A program made the translations under genes and the position numbers. The notes beneath the pieces are model-generated. The model searched no databases. It worked only from the letters and a program-made list of their open reading frames with translations, and had not been told where the DNA came from. From DASZCR01 sp035942915 (GTDB lineage Bacteria; Acidobacteriota; Blastocatellia; Pyrinomonadales; Pyrinomonadaceae): DNA of 14,272 nt. The stretch is from NCBI GenBank assembly GCA_035942915.1, contig DASZCR010000297.1:1-14272 (forward strand), in the 5' to 3' direction. Positions 1 through 6,671 of the stretch are shown in pieces (within the stretch, counting starts at the first letter, position 1; each line of letters opens with the position of its first letter).

Positions 1-50
1 CTCTCACGCGAAACCTCTGTCTTGAGTAAGCAGAAGGTTTCGCGTGAGAG
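1..50. repeat. Long inverted repeat / hairpin at window edge
   Basis: Positions 1-16 (CTCTCACGCGAAACCT) are the exact reverse complement of positions 35-50. The 18-nt interior can continue the stem: CTG (17-19) pairs with CAG (31-33) and CTT (21-23) with AAG (28-30), with T20 and A34 bulged and a GAGT loop. That makes about 22 base pairs. It lies 43 bp beyond the stop of the minus-strand L,D-transpeptidase gene. No T-run follows either visible side, so it is not a clear intrinsic terminator. It starts at base 1, so the arms may extend outside the window. It could be a transcript-end structure or a dispersed REP/MITE-like repeat. Confidence 0.85.
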
Positions 51-92
51 ACAACGGGGCGCAAAGAGAGGCCAATGAGAGCCTTGACGGCC

Positions 93-1526
93 TTATGGCC
101 TGCGGCCTGCGGGCTGCGCGGCCGAGGCTGTCTGCTGCTGCTGGCGTTGCTGCTTGGGTTGGGGCGCGCCGCCCGTGTCGAGGTCAACAGGCGCGGGATA
201 GCCTTTGCCTTGCAGCGCGGCAATCTCGACGACTATCTCCTTCTGCCCCTTGACGGCGCGCGTCACGCGCTCGCCGCCCTTCTTATTCTGCGCAGACTTC
301 TTGTCGGGCGTCGGCGTCGGAGTCGGCGTGGCCTCACTCGTCGGTCTTCCCGTCGCGTCGCGCGCCATCTGCCTGAGCGCGTCGAGAGCTTGCGTGCGCT
401 CCTGTTCGCTCAACTGCTCGAAGCGCACGCCGTTGGCTTCGAGCACGGCGCGCAGGTTCTCCTCCGTGTTCGTGTCGCGGTCATAAACGTCGCGGTAGAT
501 GTGCAGTTTGCCGTCCTCGACGACGATGGTCTCATAGCGTAGTTCGACGGGGACGGGGTTGGCGAGTTTGACGTTCTTCGTCTCCTCGCGCTCCTTGGCG
601 TAGGCGGCCACGTCCGTCTGAGAGATTTCGACGCCGCCGAGGCGCGCCATGAGCGGCGCGAAGTTTTGCACCTGCTGGTTCGTCAGACCGACGCAGCCGT
701 GCGAGGCGAACGTGCCGAGACGCGCGGGCGACTTGCCGCCGTGAATCAGAGAGGGCGAGCCGATGGGAATCTTAACCAGACCGAGCGGGTTGAGTTTGCT
801 GCCCGCAGGCACTTTCTGTCCGGGCTTGACGTTGCCCTTGGCAGACTCCACCCAAGGCTCGTCGGGCGGCGTCCATTCGGGATTGAAGATAATCGTCTCG
901 GCCTTGCGCAGACCCGTCGGCAGAGGAAACTCCGGGTAACCGATGCCGACGACGTAGCTCTTGATGAGACGGCCGTTCTCGAAGGCGTCCATCCGATAGG
1001 CGGGGATGTTGACGACGATGCGCGTGTCGGTCGGGACGGCGTTCGGCTTGCTCGACGCTGTGGCCGTGCCTCCGCCCCAACGTTCGGAGACGAACTGCGC
1101 AAGCTGTCGTGCCTTCTCCTCGCCGACCGCCTCACGAATCTTCTCCTGCGCGCGGCGGGTCGCTTCGGAGGTCGTGCCCTCGTGCTCGCCCGTCTCGGTC
1201 TCGCGCAAAGAGGCCGTCTCCTCGCGCGCGATGGAGCGCAGACGCTCCACCTGTTCGTCCGTCAGTTGCAGTTTGGACTTCAGTTCGCCCGCGAAGGCTT
1301 CGTCGGCAAACATCGCGTCGAGCACGGGGAGCGTGACGGGCGTGTTCGTCGCAGACGTGCCAGCAGAAGCGTTGCTGGCTGTCGTCGGGGGCGCGGCGGC
1401 GTTGTTGTTGGCGGGCGTGGTATTGGCCGTGCTGCCGCTTGGTGTCGTCGTCGGCGTGCATGCGCCTGCGAGCGCCGTGCAGGCGGCGACGATGCAGGCC
1501 GCCAGTGTGCGTAGAGTTTTCTTCAT
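93..1526 (-). CDS. L,D-transpeptidase (YkuD domain) lipoprotein
   Basis: The 477-residue product is a predicted envelope protein that would form 3-3 peptidoglycan cross-links or attach proteins to peptidoglycan. Residues 1-22 look like a lipoprotein signal (MKK start, hydrophobic stretch, LAGA before Cys23). A Thr/Asn/Pro/Ala linker follows. Residues 70-150 are helical and charged, with an LTDEQ segment reminiscent of Spy/CpxP-like proteins. The YkuD catalytic domain spans about 168-306, with His262 and the SHGC motif (His276, Cys278). The usual Arg after SHGC(I/V) is Gly280 here (SHGCVGLTN). The C-terminus carries a PTPTPTP run and a Gln-rich, Lys/Arg-containing tail. The start was chosen at 1526 because GAGGGG (1534-1539) sits 7 nt upstream. 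The reading frame stays open to 1685, but that extension has no signal peptide or Shine-Dalgarno sequence. The M23 gene lies 266 bp upstream on the same strand. The family call is firm; the exact reaction is not. Confidence 0.9.
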   Translation of the reverse strand: MKKTLRTLAACIVAACTALAGACTPTTTPSGSTANTTPANNNAAAPPTTASNASAGTSATNTPVTLPVLDAMFADEAFAGELKSKLQLTDEQVERLRSIAREETASLRETETGEHEGTTSEATRRAQEKIREAVGEEKARQLAQFVSERWGGGTATASSKPNAVPTDTRIVVNIPAYRMDAFENGRLIKSYVVGIGYPEFPLPTGLRKAETIIFNPEWTPPDEPWVESAKGNVKPGQKVPAGSKLNPLGLVKIPIGSPSLIHGGKSPARLGTFASHGCVGLTNQQVQNFAPLMARLGGVEISQTDVAAYAKEREETKNVKLANPVPVELRYETIVVEDGKLHIYRDVYDRDTNTEENLRAVLEANGVRFEQLSEQERTQALDALRQMARDATGRPTSEATPTPTPTPDKKSAQNKKGGERVTRAVKGQKEIVVEIAALQGKGYPAPVDLDTGGAPQPKQQRQQQQTASAAQPAGRRP

Positions 1527-1792
1527 GTTACTTCCCCTCAAGATGTAATAACGGGAGACCGAGCGGCGCGTTTCTGTGCTCATCCCGCGTTCCCGTTGCA
1601 ACCACCGTTCCGACGCAAATTTACTTGGATAAGCGGACGATTTTCGCCCGTAAGGATACGTTCCGGCGGCTGTGGCTTGCACCATAAGCGAACGCCGTCA
1701 GCATCCAAAGCAAACGATGAAAAGCATGGATAAGAGATGAGGGATGAAGGAGACGCTGCTTCGGAATTGCGGCGTTGAGTGTTGTGGGTTTG
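1527..1792. other. Intergenic gap between the M23 and L,D-transpeptidase genes
   Basis: These 266 bases separate two minus-strand genes. They hold the Shine-Dalgarno sequence of the L,D-transpeptidase gene (1534-1539). I found no convincing -35/-10 pair for that gene and no terminator hairpin with a T-run behind the M23 gene. A run of GATGA-like words at about 1720-1750 is degenerate and not a clear repeat. Confidence 0.5.
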
Positions 1793-2566
1793 CTATTTGA
1801 TGAAGAGCGGATAGGGGTTGATGTTTTGGCCGCTCCACCAGCGTTTGGGGTCGGAGACGAGCGAGACGGAGAAGTGCAGGTGATAGTTGCCTGCTCCGGC
1901 GTTGCCTGTGTCGCCGACGTAGGCGATGGTTTCGCCGCGTCGCGCGTAGCCGCCTTCGGCGAGGCCGTCGGCGTAGCGTTCGAGGTGTGCGTAGTAGTAG
2001 ACGGTGCGGTTGTCGTCGGCGAGTTGATAGATGGTGATGCCGCCCGGTTTGCTGTTGAAGAGTTTGATGATGCGTCCGTCGGCGACGGCGAGGACGGGCG
2101 TGCCGCGCGGCGCAGGAATATCAATCGCGTTATGGACGCGCCCCTCCGAGCGCGACTGCGTGAAAGTATCCTGAAGCTGTTCGGGGCGGACGCCCGCGAC
2201 GGGCACTAAGAGTTTGGCGGATTGCGCCGCTGCGTCGGAAGCGGTGGCAGGCGTCTGCGCGAGCGCCGCGGCGTCGGGTGCGCCGCGCGCCGCGGGCGGC
2301 GAGGCTTCGGCGCTCGGCGACGCGCCGGGTGAAGCCGTCACGCCGGGACTTGCCGCAGGCGAAGCAACGGGTGCGGGCGTCGTGTTCGTGGGTGCGGGCG
2401 GAGCGGTCGCAGGCGTCGGCGTGGTCTGCTCGACTCCTTGCGGCAGCGTGCGCGGCGTGACGGGCTGCGTGCCGTAGCGCGTCGTCAGATACCAGATGAG
2501 CGCGACGAGCGCGGCCAGCACGGCGAGCGCCAGCAAGAGGACGCGTAGGCGCGGACTGAGAGCCAT
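1793..2566 (-). CDS. Membrane-anchored M23/LytM-family peptidase
   Basis: The 257-residue product is a predicted zinc metallopeptidase of the lysostaphin/LytM (M23) type, which cleaves peptide bridges in peptidoglycan. An uncleaved-looking N-terminal anchor spans residues 8-28 (LRVLLLALAVLAALVALIWYL), placing the rest in the periplasm. Residues 38-118 are a Pro/Ala/Thr/Ser-rich tether. The catalytic domain fills about 120-257. Its zinc motifs are complete: HxxxD at His145/Asp149 and HLH at His229/His231, with His194 a likely active-site histidine. The domain is preceded by the usual 'HNAIDIPAPRGTPV' segment. A purine-rich GAGAGGCGAG lies upstream of the ATG, slightly far for an ideal Shine-Dalgarno. 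A sigma70-like promoter lies just upstream (2620-2648). With all metal ligands present it is probably an active enzyme rather than an EnvC/NlpD-type degenerate activator. Confidence 0.9.
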   Translation of the reverse strand: MALSPRLRVLLLALAVLAALVALIWYLTTRYGTQPVTPRTLPQGVEQTTPTPATAPPAPTNTTPAPVASPAASPGVTASPGASPSAEASPPAARGAPDAAALAQTPATASDAAAQSAKLLVPVAGVRPEQLQDTFTQSRSEGRVHNAIDIPAPRGTPVLAVADGRIIKLFNSKPGGITIYQLADDNRTVYYYAHLERYADGLAEGGYARRGETIAYVGDTGNAGAGNYHLHFSVSLVSDPKRWWSGQNINPYPLFIK

Positions 2567-2619
2567 CGAAAGTTTCTCGCCTCTCGGTGTCGAAAGTGTA
2601 GGAGAACTTCTGCGCCGAC

Positions 2620-2648
2620 AGGATAGGAGGTCTGGTGCGTTCTATCAA
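2620..2648 (-). promoter_or_regulatory. Candidate sigma70-like promoter for the M23 gene
   Basis: Read on the minus strand, TTGATA (2648-2643) and TATCCT (2625-2620) are separated by exactly 17 nt. Five of six bases match the -35 consensus and four of six the -10. Transcription would start near 2613, leaving a leader of about 47 nt before the ATG at 2566. The location in a divergent gap fits. It is inferred from sequence only, and the sigma factor of this organism may differ in preference. Confidence 0.5.
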
Positions 2649-2750
2649 GGCCGCGCTTCCGGCCGGAGAGTGGCGCACGAGCCTCTTTTTCTGCTATTAC
2701 ATAGCCGTCCGAATCATCAACCAAGAGCAGACCATACATCTCGAAGCCGC

Positions 2751-2756
2751 AGGAGG
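2751..2756 (+). promoter_or_regulatory. Shine-Dalgarno site fixing a GTG start
   Basis: AGGAGG sits 8 nt before the GTG at 2765. It is the strongest ribosome-binding site in the window and supports the GTG as the true start of the zinc-ribbon gene. Confidence 0.8.
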
Positions 2757-2764
2757 AATCGCCC

Positions 2765-3103
2765 GTGTCCGAAGTTTTCGACGAACGACGCAGAGCATTG
2801 GAAGAAGACTATTTCAGGCGCAAGGATAAGGAGTCGCTCGAACGTTTGCGCGCCGCGCTGAAGGCTGAGGCAGAGGCGCGCGGCGAAGCGAGCGCGCACG
2901 AGATGCGCTGCCCGCGCTGCAACGGCACGCTCAAAGAAGAATCTTTCGACGAAGTGCATATCGACCGTTGCGACAACTGTCATGGCATCTGGCTCGACGC
3001 GGGCGAACTCGAACAACTCTCCCGGCAGGAGACGCCGCGCGGACGCTGGATGAGCATCTTCTGGCCGGGCAGCGGCGGTAGCCGAGGCGACGAAAACCGC
3101 TAA
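2765..3103 (+). CDS. Small TFIIB-type zinc-ribbon protein
   Basis: This 112-residue cytoplasmic protein has a charged, helical N-terminus (residues 5-45, probably coiled coil) followed by a zf-TFIIB-like zinc ribbon at 49-86. The metal ligands are Cys49/Cys52 (CPRC) and Cys69/Cys72 (CDNC), followed by the family-typical HGIWLDAGELEQL. Members of this family are widespread and mostly uncharacterised; a nucleic-acid or protein-binding role is only assumed. The start is GTG, fixed by a perfect AGGAGG (2751-2756) 8 nt upstream. The stop overlaps the next start (TAATG, sharing base 3103), so translation of the SDR gene is likely coupled to this gene. It is the first gene of the plus-strand cluster. 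Confidence 0.85.
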   Translation: MSEVFDERRRALEEDYFRRKDKESLERLRAALKAEAEARGEASAHEMRCPRCNGTLKEESFDEVHIDRCDNCHGIWLDAGELEQLSRQETPRGRWMSIFWPGSGGSRGDENR

Positions 3104-3894
3104 TGAGCCAAGAGCACACGAGCGCGCTCGTGACGGGCGCCTCCGGCGGCATCGGCGAAGAACTGGCGCGGCTGCTCGCGGCCGACGGGCATAACCTCGT
3201 CCTCGTCGCGCGCCGCCGCGACAAACTTGAGAGCCTCGCCGCAGAACTCTCGCAGCGTCACGGCATCCGCGCACGCGCCCTCGCCGCAGACCTCGCGCGC
3301 ACGCAAGCGCCGCAGGAAATTTTCGCAGAGTTGCGCGACGCGGGCGAGGCTATCGACGTGCTCATCAACAACGCGGGCTTCGGCAGCTACGGCCTCTTTG
3401 CCGAGACCGACGCGCGCACCGAACTCGACCTGCTGCAAGTCAACATCGTCGCGCTCACGCACCTGACGAAGCTGTTTCTGCCGATGATGATTGCGCGCCG
3501 CAGAGGGCGCATCATGAACGTCGCTTCGACGGCCGCCTTTCAGCCCGGCCCTTTGATGGCCGTCTACTACGCCTCGAAGGCTTACGTCCTTTCATTCTCG
3601 GAGGCGTTGTCGAACGAGACGGAAGGGACTGGCGTGACCGTCACGGCGCTCTGTCCGGGGCCGACCGAGACGGGCTTCGTCGCTGCCGCCGGACTCGGAG
3701 AATCGAAACTCTTCGACCGCGCCGTGATGGATGCGCGCACGGTCGCCGAGGAGGGCTACAGAGCGATGCTGTCGGGCAAGCCGGTCGTCATTCCGGGCTT
3801 GCGCAACGCGTTGATGGCGCGTGCGGCGCGCATCGCCCCGCATAGTCTCGTGATGAAGGTCGTGCGCCGGATTCAAGAGCAAAGAAAAAGTTAA
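3103..3894 (+). CDS. Short-chain dehydrogenase/reductase (classical SDR)
   Basis: The 263-residue cytoplasmic NAD(P)-dependent oxidoreductase has all classical SDR motifs. The nucleotide-binding TGASGGIG is at 11-18 and NNAG at 89-92. The catalytic Ser142, Tyr155 and Lys159 fit the usual spacing. 'VARRRDKLESLA' after beta-2 carries basic residues, which favours NADP(H). The CPGPTETGF segment after the active site is typical of the DltE/YqjQ-like branch of general SDRs. The length is normal. The C-terminus (PHSLVMKVVRRIQEQRKS) may associate with membranes, as in related proteins, but no clear transmembrane helix is visible. The gene overlaps the zinc-ribbon stop by one base and precedes hutU by 20 bp. 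Nothing in the sequence identifies the substrate; proximity to hutU does not establish a role in histidine degradation. Confidence 0.9.
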   Translation: MSQEHTSALVTGASGGIGEELARLLAADGHNLVLVARRRDKLESLAAELSQRHGIRARALAADLARTQAPQEIFAELRDAGEAIDVLINNAGFGSYGLFAETDARTELDLLQVNIVALTHLTKLFLPMMIARRRGRIMNVASTAAFQPGPLMAVYYASKAYVLSFSEALSNETEGTGVTVTALCPGPTETGFVAAAGLGESKLFDRAVMDARTVAEEGYRAMLSGKPVVIPGLRNALMARAARIAPHSLVMKVVRRIQEQRKS

Positions 3895-3914
3895 GGACTA
3901 GTGAATCGACTGCG

Positions 3915-5585
3915 ATGACACAACCGCGAACCGTCCGCGCGCCGCGCGGCGCACAACTCAATTGCAAGGGCTGGCATCAGGAGGCGGCGCTGCGCTGCCT
4001 GATGAACAACCTCGACCCGGAAGTGGCCGAGCGGCCGGAAGACTTGGTCGTCTATGGCGGACGCGGCAAGGCCGCGCGCGACTGGCGCTCGTTCGATTCA
4101 ATCGTCCGAGAGCTTCAAAGTTTGGAGAACGACGAGACGCTGCTCGTCCAGTCCGGTAAACCCGTCGCCGTCTTTCGCACGCACGACTACGCGCCGCGCG
4201 TGCTCATCGCCAACTCGAACCTCGTCGGCGCGTGGGCTAACTGGGAGAACTTCCACGAGCTTGAGCGGCGCGGCCTGATGATGTACGGACAGATGACGGC
4301 TGGCTCATGGATTTACATCGGCACGCAGGGCATCGTGCAGGGCACGTTCGAGACCTTCGCGGCGATGGCCGACCGCCACTTCGGCGGCGACCTCGCGGGC
4401 AAGCTGGTCGTCTCCGGCGGGATGGGCGGCATGGGCGGCGCGCAACCGCTCGCCGCGACGATGAACGGCGCGGTCTTCCTCGGCATCGACGTAGACCGCG
4501 CGCGCATCGAGCGACGCGTCCGCACGGGCTACTGCGACCGCCTCGCCCTAGACCTCGATGAAGCTCTACGCATTTGCGAAGACGCCCTTGAGCAGCGGCG
4601 CGCACTCTCGGTCGGTCTCGTCGGCAACTGCGCAGAAGTCCTGCCCGAACTCGTGCGTCGCGGCGTCCGCGTCGATGCGCTGACCGACCAGACGAGCGCG
4701 CACGACCCGCTCAACGGTTACGTTCCCGCAGGGCTTTCGCTCGAAGCGGCAGACGAGTTGCGACGCACAGACGCGCGTGCCTACATCGAACGCTCGACCG
4801 AGTCAATGGCGCGACACGTCGAGGCGATGCTGGAACTCAAACGCAGCGGGGCGGTCGCCTTCGATTACGGCAACAACATACGCAAGTTCGCCTACGACGC
4901 GGGCTGTCGTGACGCCTTCGAGATTCCCGGCTTCGTTCCCGAATACATCCGCCCGCTCTTCTGCGAAGGCAAGGGGCCGTTCCGCTGGGTCGCGCTCTCC
5001 GGCAACACAGAGGACATCCGTCGCACGGACGACCTCGCGCTCGAACTTTTCCCCGAAGATGCGACGCTCAATCGCTGGCTGCGTCTGGCGCGCGAGCGTG
5101 TGCAGTTTCAGGGCTTGCCCGCGCGCATCTGCTGGCTCGGCTACGGCGAACGCGCAGAGATGGGTGAGGCCATCAACGACCTCGTCCGTCGCGGTCATCT
5201 CTCCGCGCCCGTCGCCATCGGACGCGACCATCTGGACACCGGCTCGGTCGCCTCTCCGTTCCGCGAAACCGAAGCGATGCGCGACGGCTCCGACGCCGTC
5301 GGCGACTGGCCTATCCTGAACGCGCTCCTGAACACGGCGAGCGGCGCATCGTGGGTCTCTTTCCATCACGGCGGCGGCGTCGGCATCGGCTACTCGCTGC
5401 ACGCCGGACAGGTCTCCGTAGCCGACGGGAGCACGGAGGCGGCGCGCCGCCTTAACCGCGTGCTGACGAACGACCCCGGACTCGGCGTCGCACGCCACGT
5501 CGATGCGGGCTACACGGAGGCCGAAGCGACCGCGCGCACCAAAGGTCTCCACATTCCTCTGCTCGACACGCCTGCGGATGCTTGA
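3915..5585 (+). CDS. hutU: Urocanate hydratase (urocanase)
   Basis: This 556-residue enzyme converts urocanate and water to 4-imidazolone-5-propanoate, the second step of histidine degradation, using tightly bound NAD+ as an electrophile. The length equals the family norm. The Gly-rich VSGGMGGMGGAQP (166-178) is the NAD-binding loop. The urocanase signature FQGLPARICW is at 398-407, and its Cys406 corresponds to the conserved active-site Cys (Cys410 of Pseudomonas putida). The C-terminal SFHHGGGVGIGYS is also typical. The start has no close Shine-Dalgarno, but the N-terminus aligns with the family (YGGRGKAARDW at 47-57), so large truncation is unlikely. No hutH, hutI, hutG/hutF or hut regulator is present in the window. 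The gene lies 20 bp behind the SDR gene and 27 bp before an esterase gene. Confidence 0.97.
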   Translation: MTQPRTVRAPRGAQLNCKGWHQEAALRCLMNNLDPEVAERPEDLVVYGGRGKAARDWRSFDSIVRELQSLENDETLLVQSGKPVAVFRTHDYAPRVLIANSNLVGAWANWENFHELERRGLMMYGQMTAGSWIYIGTQGIVQGTFETFAAMADRHFGGDLAGKLVVSGGMGGMGGAQPLAATMNGAVFLGIDVDRARIERRVRTGYCDRLALDLDEALRICEDALEQRRALSVGLVGNCAEVLPELVRRGVRVDALTDQTSAHDPLNGYVPAGLSLEAADELRRTDARAYIERSTESMARHVEAMLELKRSGAVAFDYGNNIRKFAYDAGCRDAFEIPGFVPEYIRPLFCEGKGPFRWVALSGNTEDIRRTDDLALELFPEDATLNRWLRLARERVQFQGLPARICWLGYGERAEMGEAINDLVRRGHLSAPVAIGRDHLDTGSVASPFRETEAMRDGSDAVGDWPILNALLNTASGASWVSFHHGGGVGIGYSLHAGQVSVADGSTEAARRLNRVLTNDPGLGVARHVDAGYTEAEATARTKGLHIPLLDTPADA

Positions 5586-5612
5586 AGCTGGCGCGACGCC
5601 GGACGAAGGTCG

Positions 5613-6458
5613 ATGAGACGCCTGCGACTTCCAATCCTGATACTGGCGCTCGTCGTCGCGCTCGGCGCTTACTACTACCACTTCGAGAACCGCGTCCGCC
5701 TCGAAACCGTCGAGTTCCGCAGCCACCTCGCGGGACGCGCGCTGCCCTACCGCGTGCTGCTGCCGCCCGGCTATCGACTGATTACTTCACGGCAGACGCG
5801 CTATCCGGTCGTCTATCTCCTGCACGGCCACGGTCACAACCATACCTCTTGGACGACGGAGACATCGCTGACGCGATACGCTGCCACGCATCAACTCATC
5901 ATCGTCATGCCGACCGGCGATAACGGCTGGTACACGGACAGCGCGACGGTCACGGCAGATAAGTTTGAGACATACATTCTCGAAGAGTTGATACCGGACG
6001 TGCAGAGCCGCTTTCGCACCATCGAGACGCGCGCCGGACGCACCGTCGCAGGGCTTTCGATGGGCGGCTACGGCGCGCTCAAGTTCGGCTTCAAACATCC
6101 GGAGGCGTTTGCCGTCGCCGCCTCTCTGAGCGGCGCGCTCGACGCTGCCGCGCGCACCGACGACCCTTCTATCATGCGTACCTTCGGCGAGGCCGACAGC
6201 CCCGTGCGCGCCGCCAACGACCTCTTTCGCCTCGCGCGCGACTTCCCCGCCGAGCGACGCGGCCTGCTCCCCTTCTTCTACTTCGACTGCGGCGCTGACG
6301 ACCCCTGGATGGAGTCGAACCGTGCGCTGGCGAGCATCCTTCTCGAACGCAAGTTGACGCACGAATTTCGACAACTGCCCGGCGACCATATCTGGCCTTA
6401 CTGGGACAGACAGGTGCAGGAAGTCCTCCGCCTCGCCGCCGAACGGACGACGCCTTGA
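5613..6458 (+). CDS. Membrane-anchored esterase (FrmB/EstA-like alpha/beta hydrolase), copy 1
   Basis: The 281-residue serine hydrolase belongs to the putative-esterase family (tributyrin esterase, S-formylglutathione hydrolase FrmB, mycolyltransferase-like fold). An N-terminal hydrophobic segment (residues 5-21) with Arg-rich start suggests a signal anchor, so it acts outside the cytoplasm. Motifs: RYPVVYLLHGHGHN (63-76) forms the oxyanion region; AGLSMGGYG (146-154) holds nucleophile Ser149; FDCGADD (224-230) holds the acid, probably Asp229 or Asp230; GDHIWPYW (257-264) holds His259. The gene lies 27 bp behind hutU, probably in the same transcript. The next gene is a close paralogue (6672-7649). 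The substrate is unknown; a secreted location argues against a formaldehyde-detoxifying role and for ester hydrolysis in the periplasm. Confidence 0.88.
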   Translation: MRRLRLPILILALVVALGAYYYHFENRVRLETVEFRSHLAGRALPYRVLLPPGYRLITSRQTRYPVVYLLHGHGHNHTSWTTETSLTRYAATHQLIIVMPTGDNGWYTDSATVTADKFETYILEELIPDVQSRFRTIETRAGRTVAGLSMGGYGALKFGFKHPEAFAVAASLSGALDAAARTDDPSIMRTFGEADSPVRAANDLFRLARDFPAERRGLLPFFYFDCGADDPWMESNRALASILLERKLTHEFRQLPGDHIWPYWDRQVQEVLRLAAERTTP

Positions 6459-6583
6459 ACTCGACCGCACAAGGCACAGTGTCGCGGGTTCTCTGTCTGG
6501 CGCGTGCCGGCGAAGTCTGCCAATGCCTGCTCGCGCGCCGCGCGCCGCGCTCGCTCATGCGCGCGATGCTGACTGAACGCTCG

Positions 6584-6628
6584 TTGAACTTCGGAGACTT
6601 TCGGCGACGATAGCAAAGCTGATATTTT
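6584..6628 (+). promoter_or_regulatory. Possible promoter region for esterase copy 2 and M24
   Basis: The 213-bp gap before the second esterase becomes AT-rich after 6600, in contrast to its GC-rich surroundings. It contains TTGAAC (6584-6589) and TATTTT (6623-6628). No single -35/-10 pair with good spacing and good match is present: TTGAAC at 17 nt reaches only ACGATA (6607-6612), and TATTTT has only TTTCGG 18 nt upstream. The composition change suggests a new transcript starts here; the exact elements are uncertain. Confidence 0.3.
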
Positions 6629-6655
6629 TAGTCTGTTTGATGTGTTTAAGTGGTT

Positions 6656-6663
6656 GAGGAGAG
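6656..6663 (+). promoter_or_regulatory. Shine-Dalgarno site supporting a TTG start
   Basis: GAGGAGAG lies 8 nt before the TTG at 6672. The alternative in-frame GTG at 6642 has no purine-rich site before it. This decides the start of the second esterase. Confidence 0.6.
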
Positions 6664-6671
6664 AAAAGAAT

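Noticed and set aside
89..100. GGCC-TTAT-GGCC palindrome over the L,D-transpeptidase stop codon
   Set aside because: Four-base GC arms are expected by chance in this GC-rich sequence.
666..1514. Long plus-strand reading frame opposite the L,D-transpeptidase gene
   Set aside because: It lacks recognisable motifs, is Arg-rich as expected from antisense GC-rich sequence, and the minus frame has clear YkuD motifs and a Shine-Dalgarno.
4803..5726. 307-codon minus-strand reading frame inside hutU
   Set aside because: It lies antisense to a fully conserved hutU and has no domain motifs; it is a shadow of codon bias.
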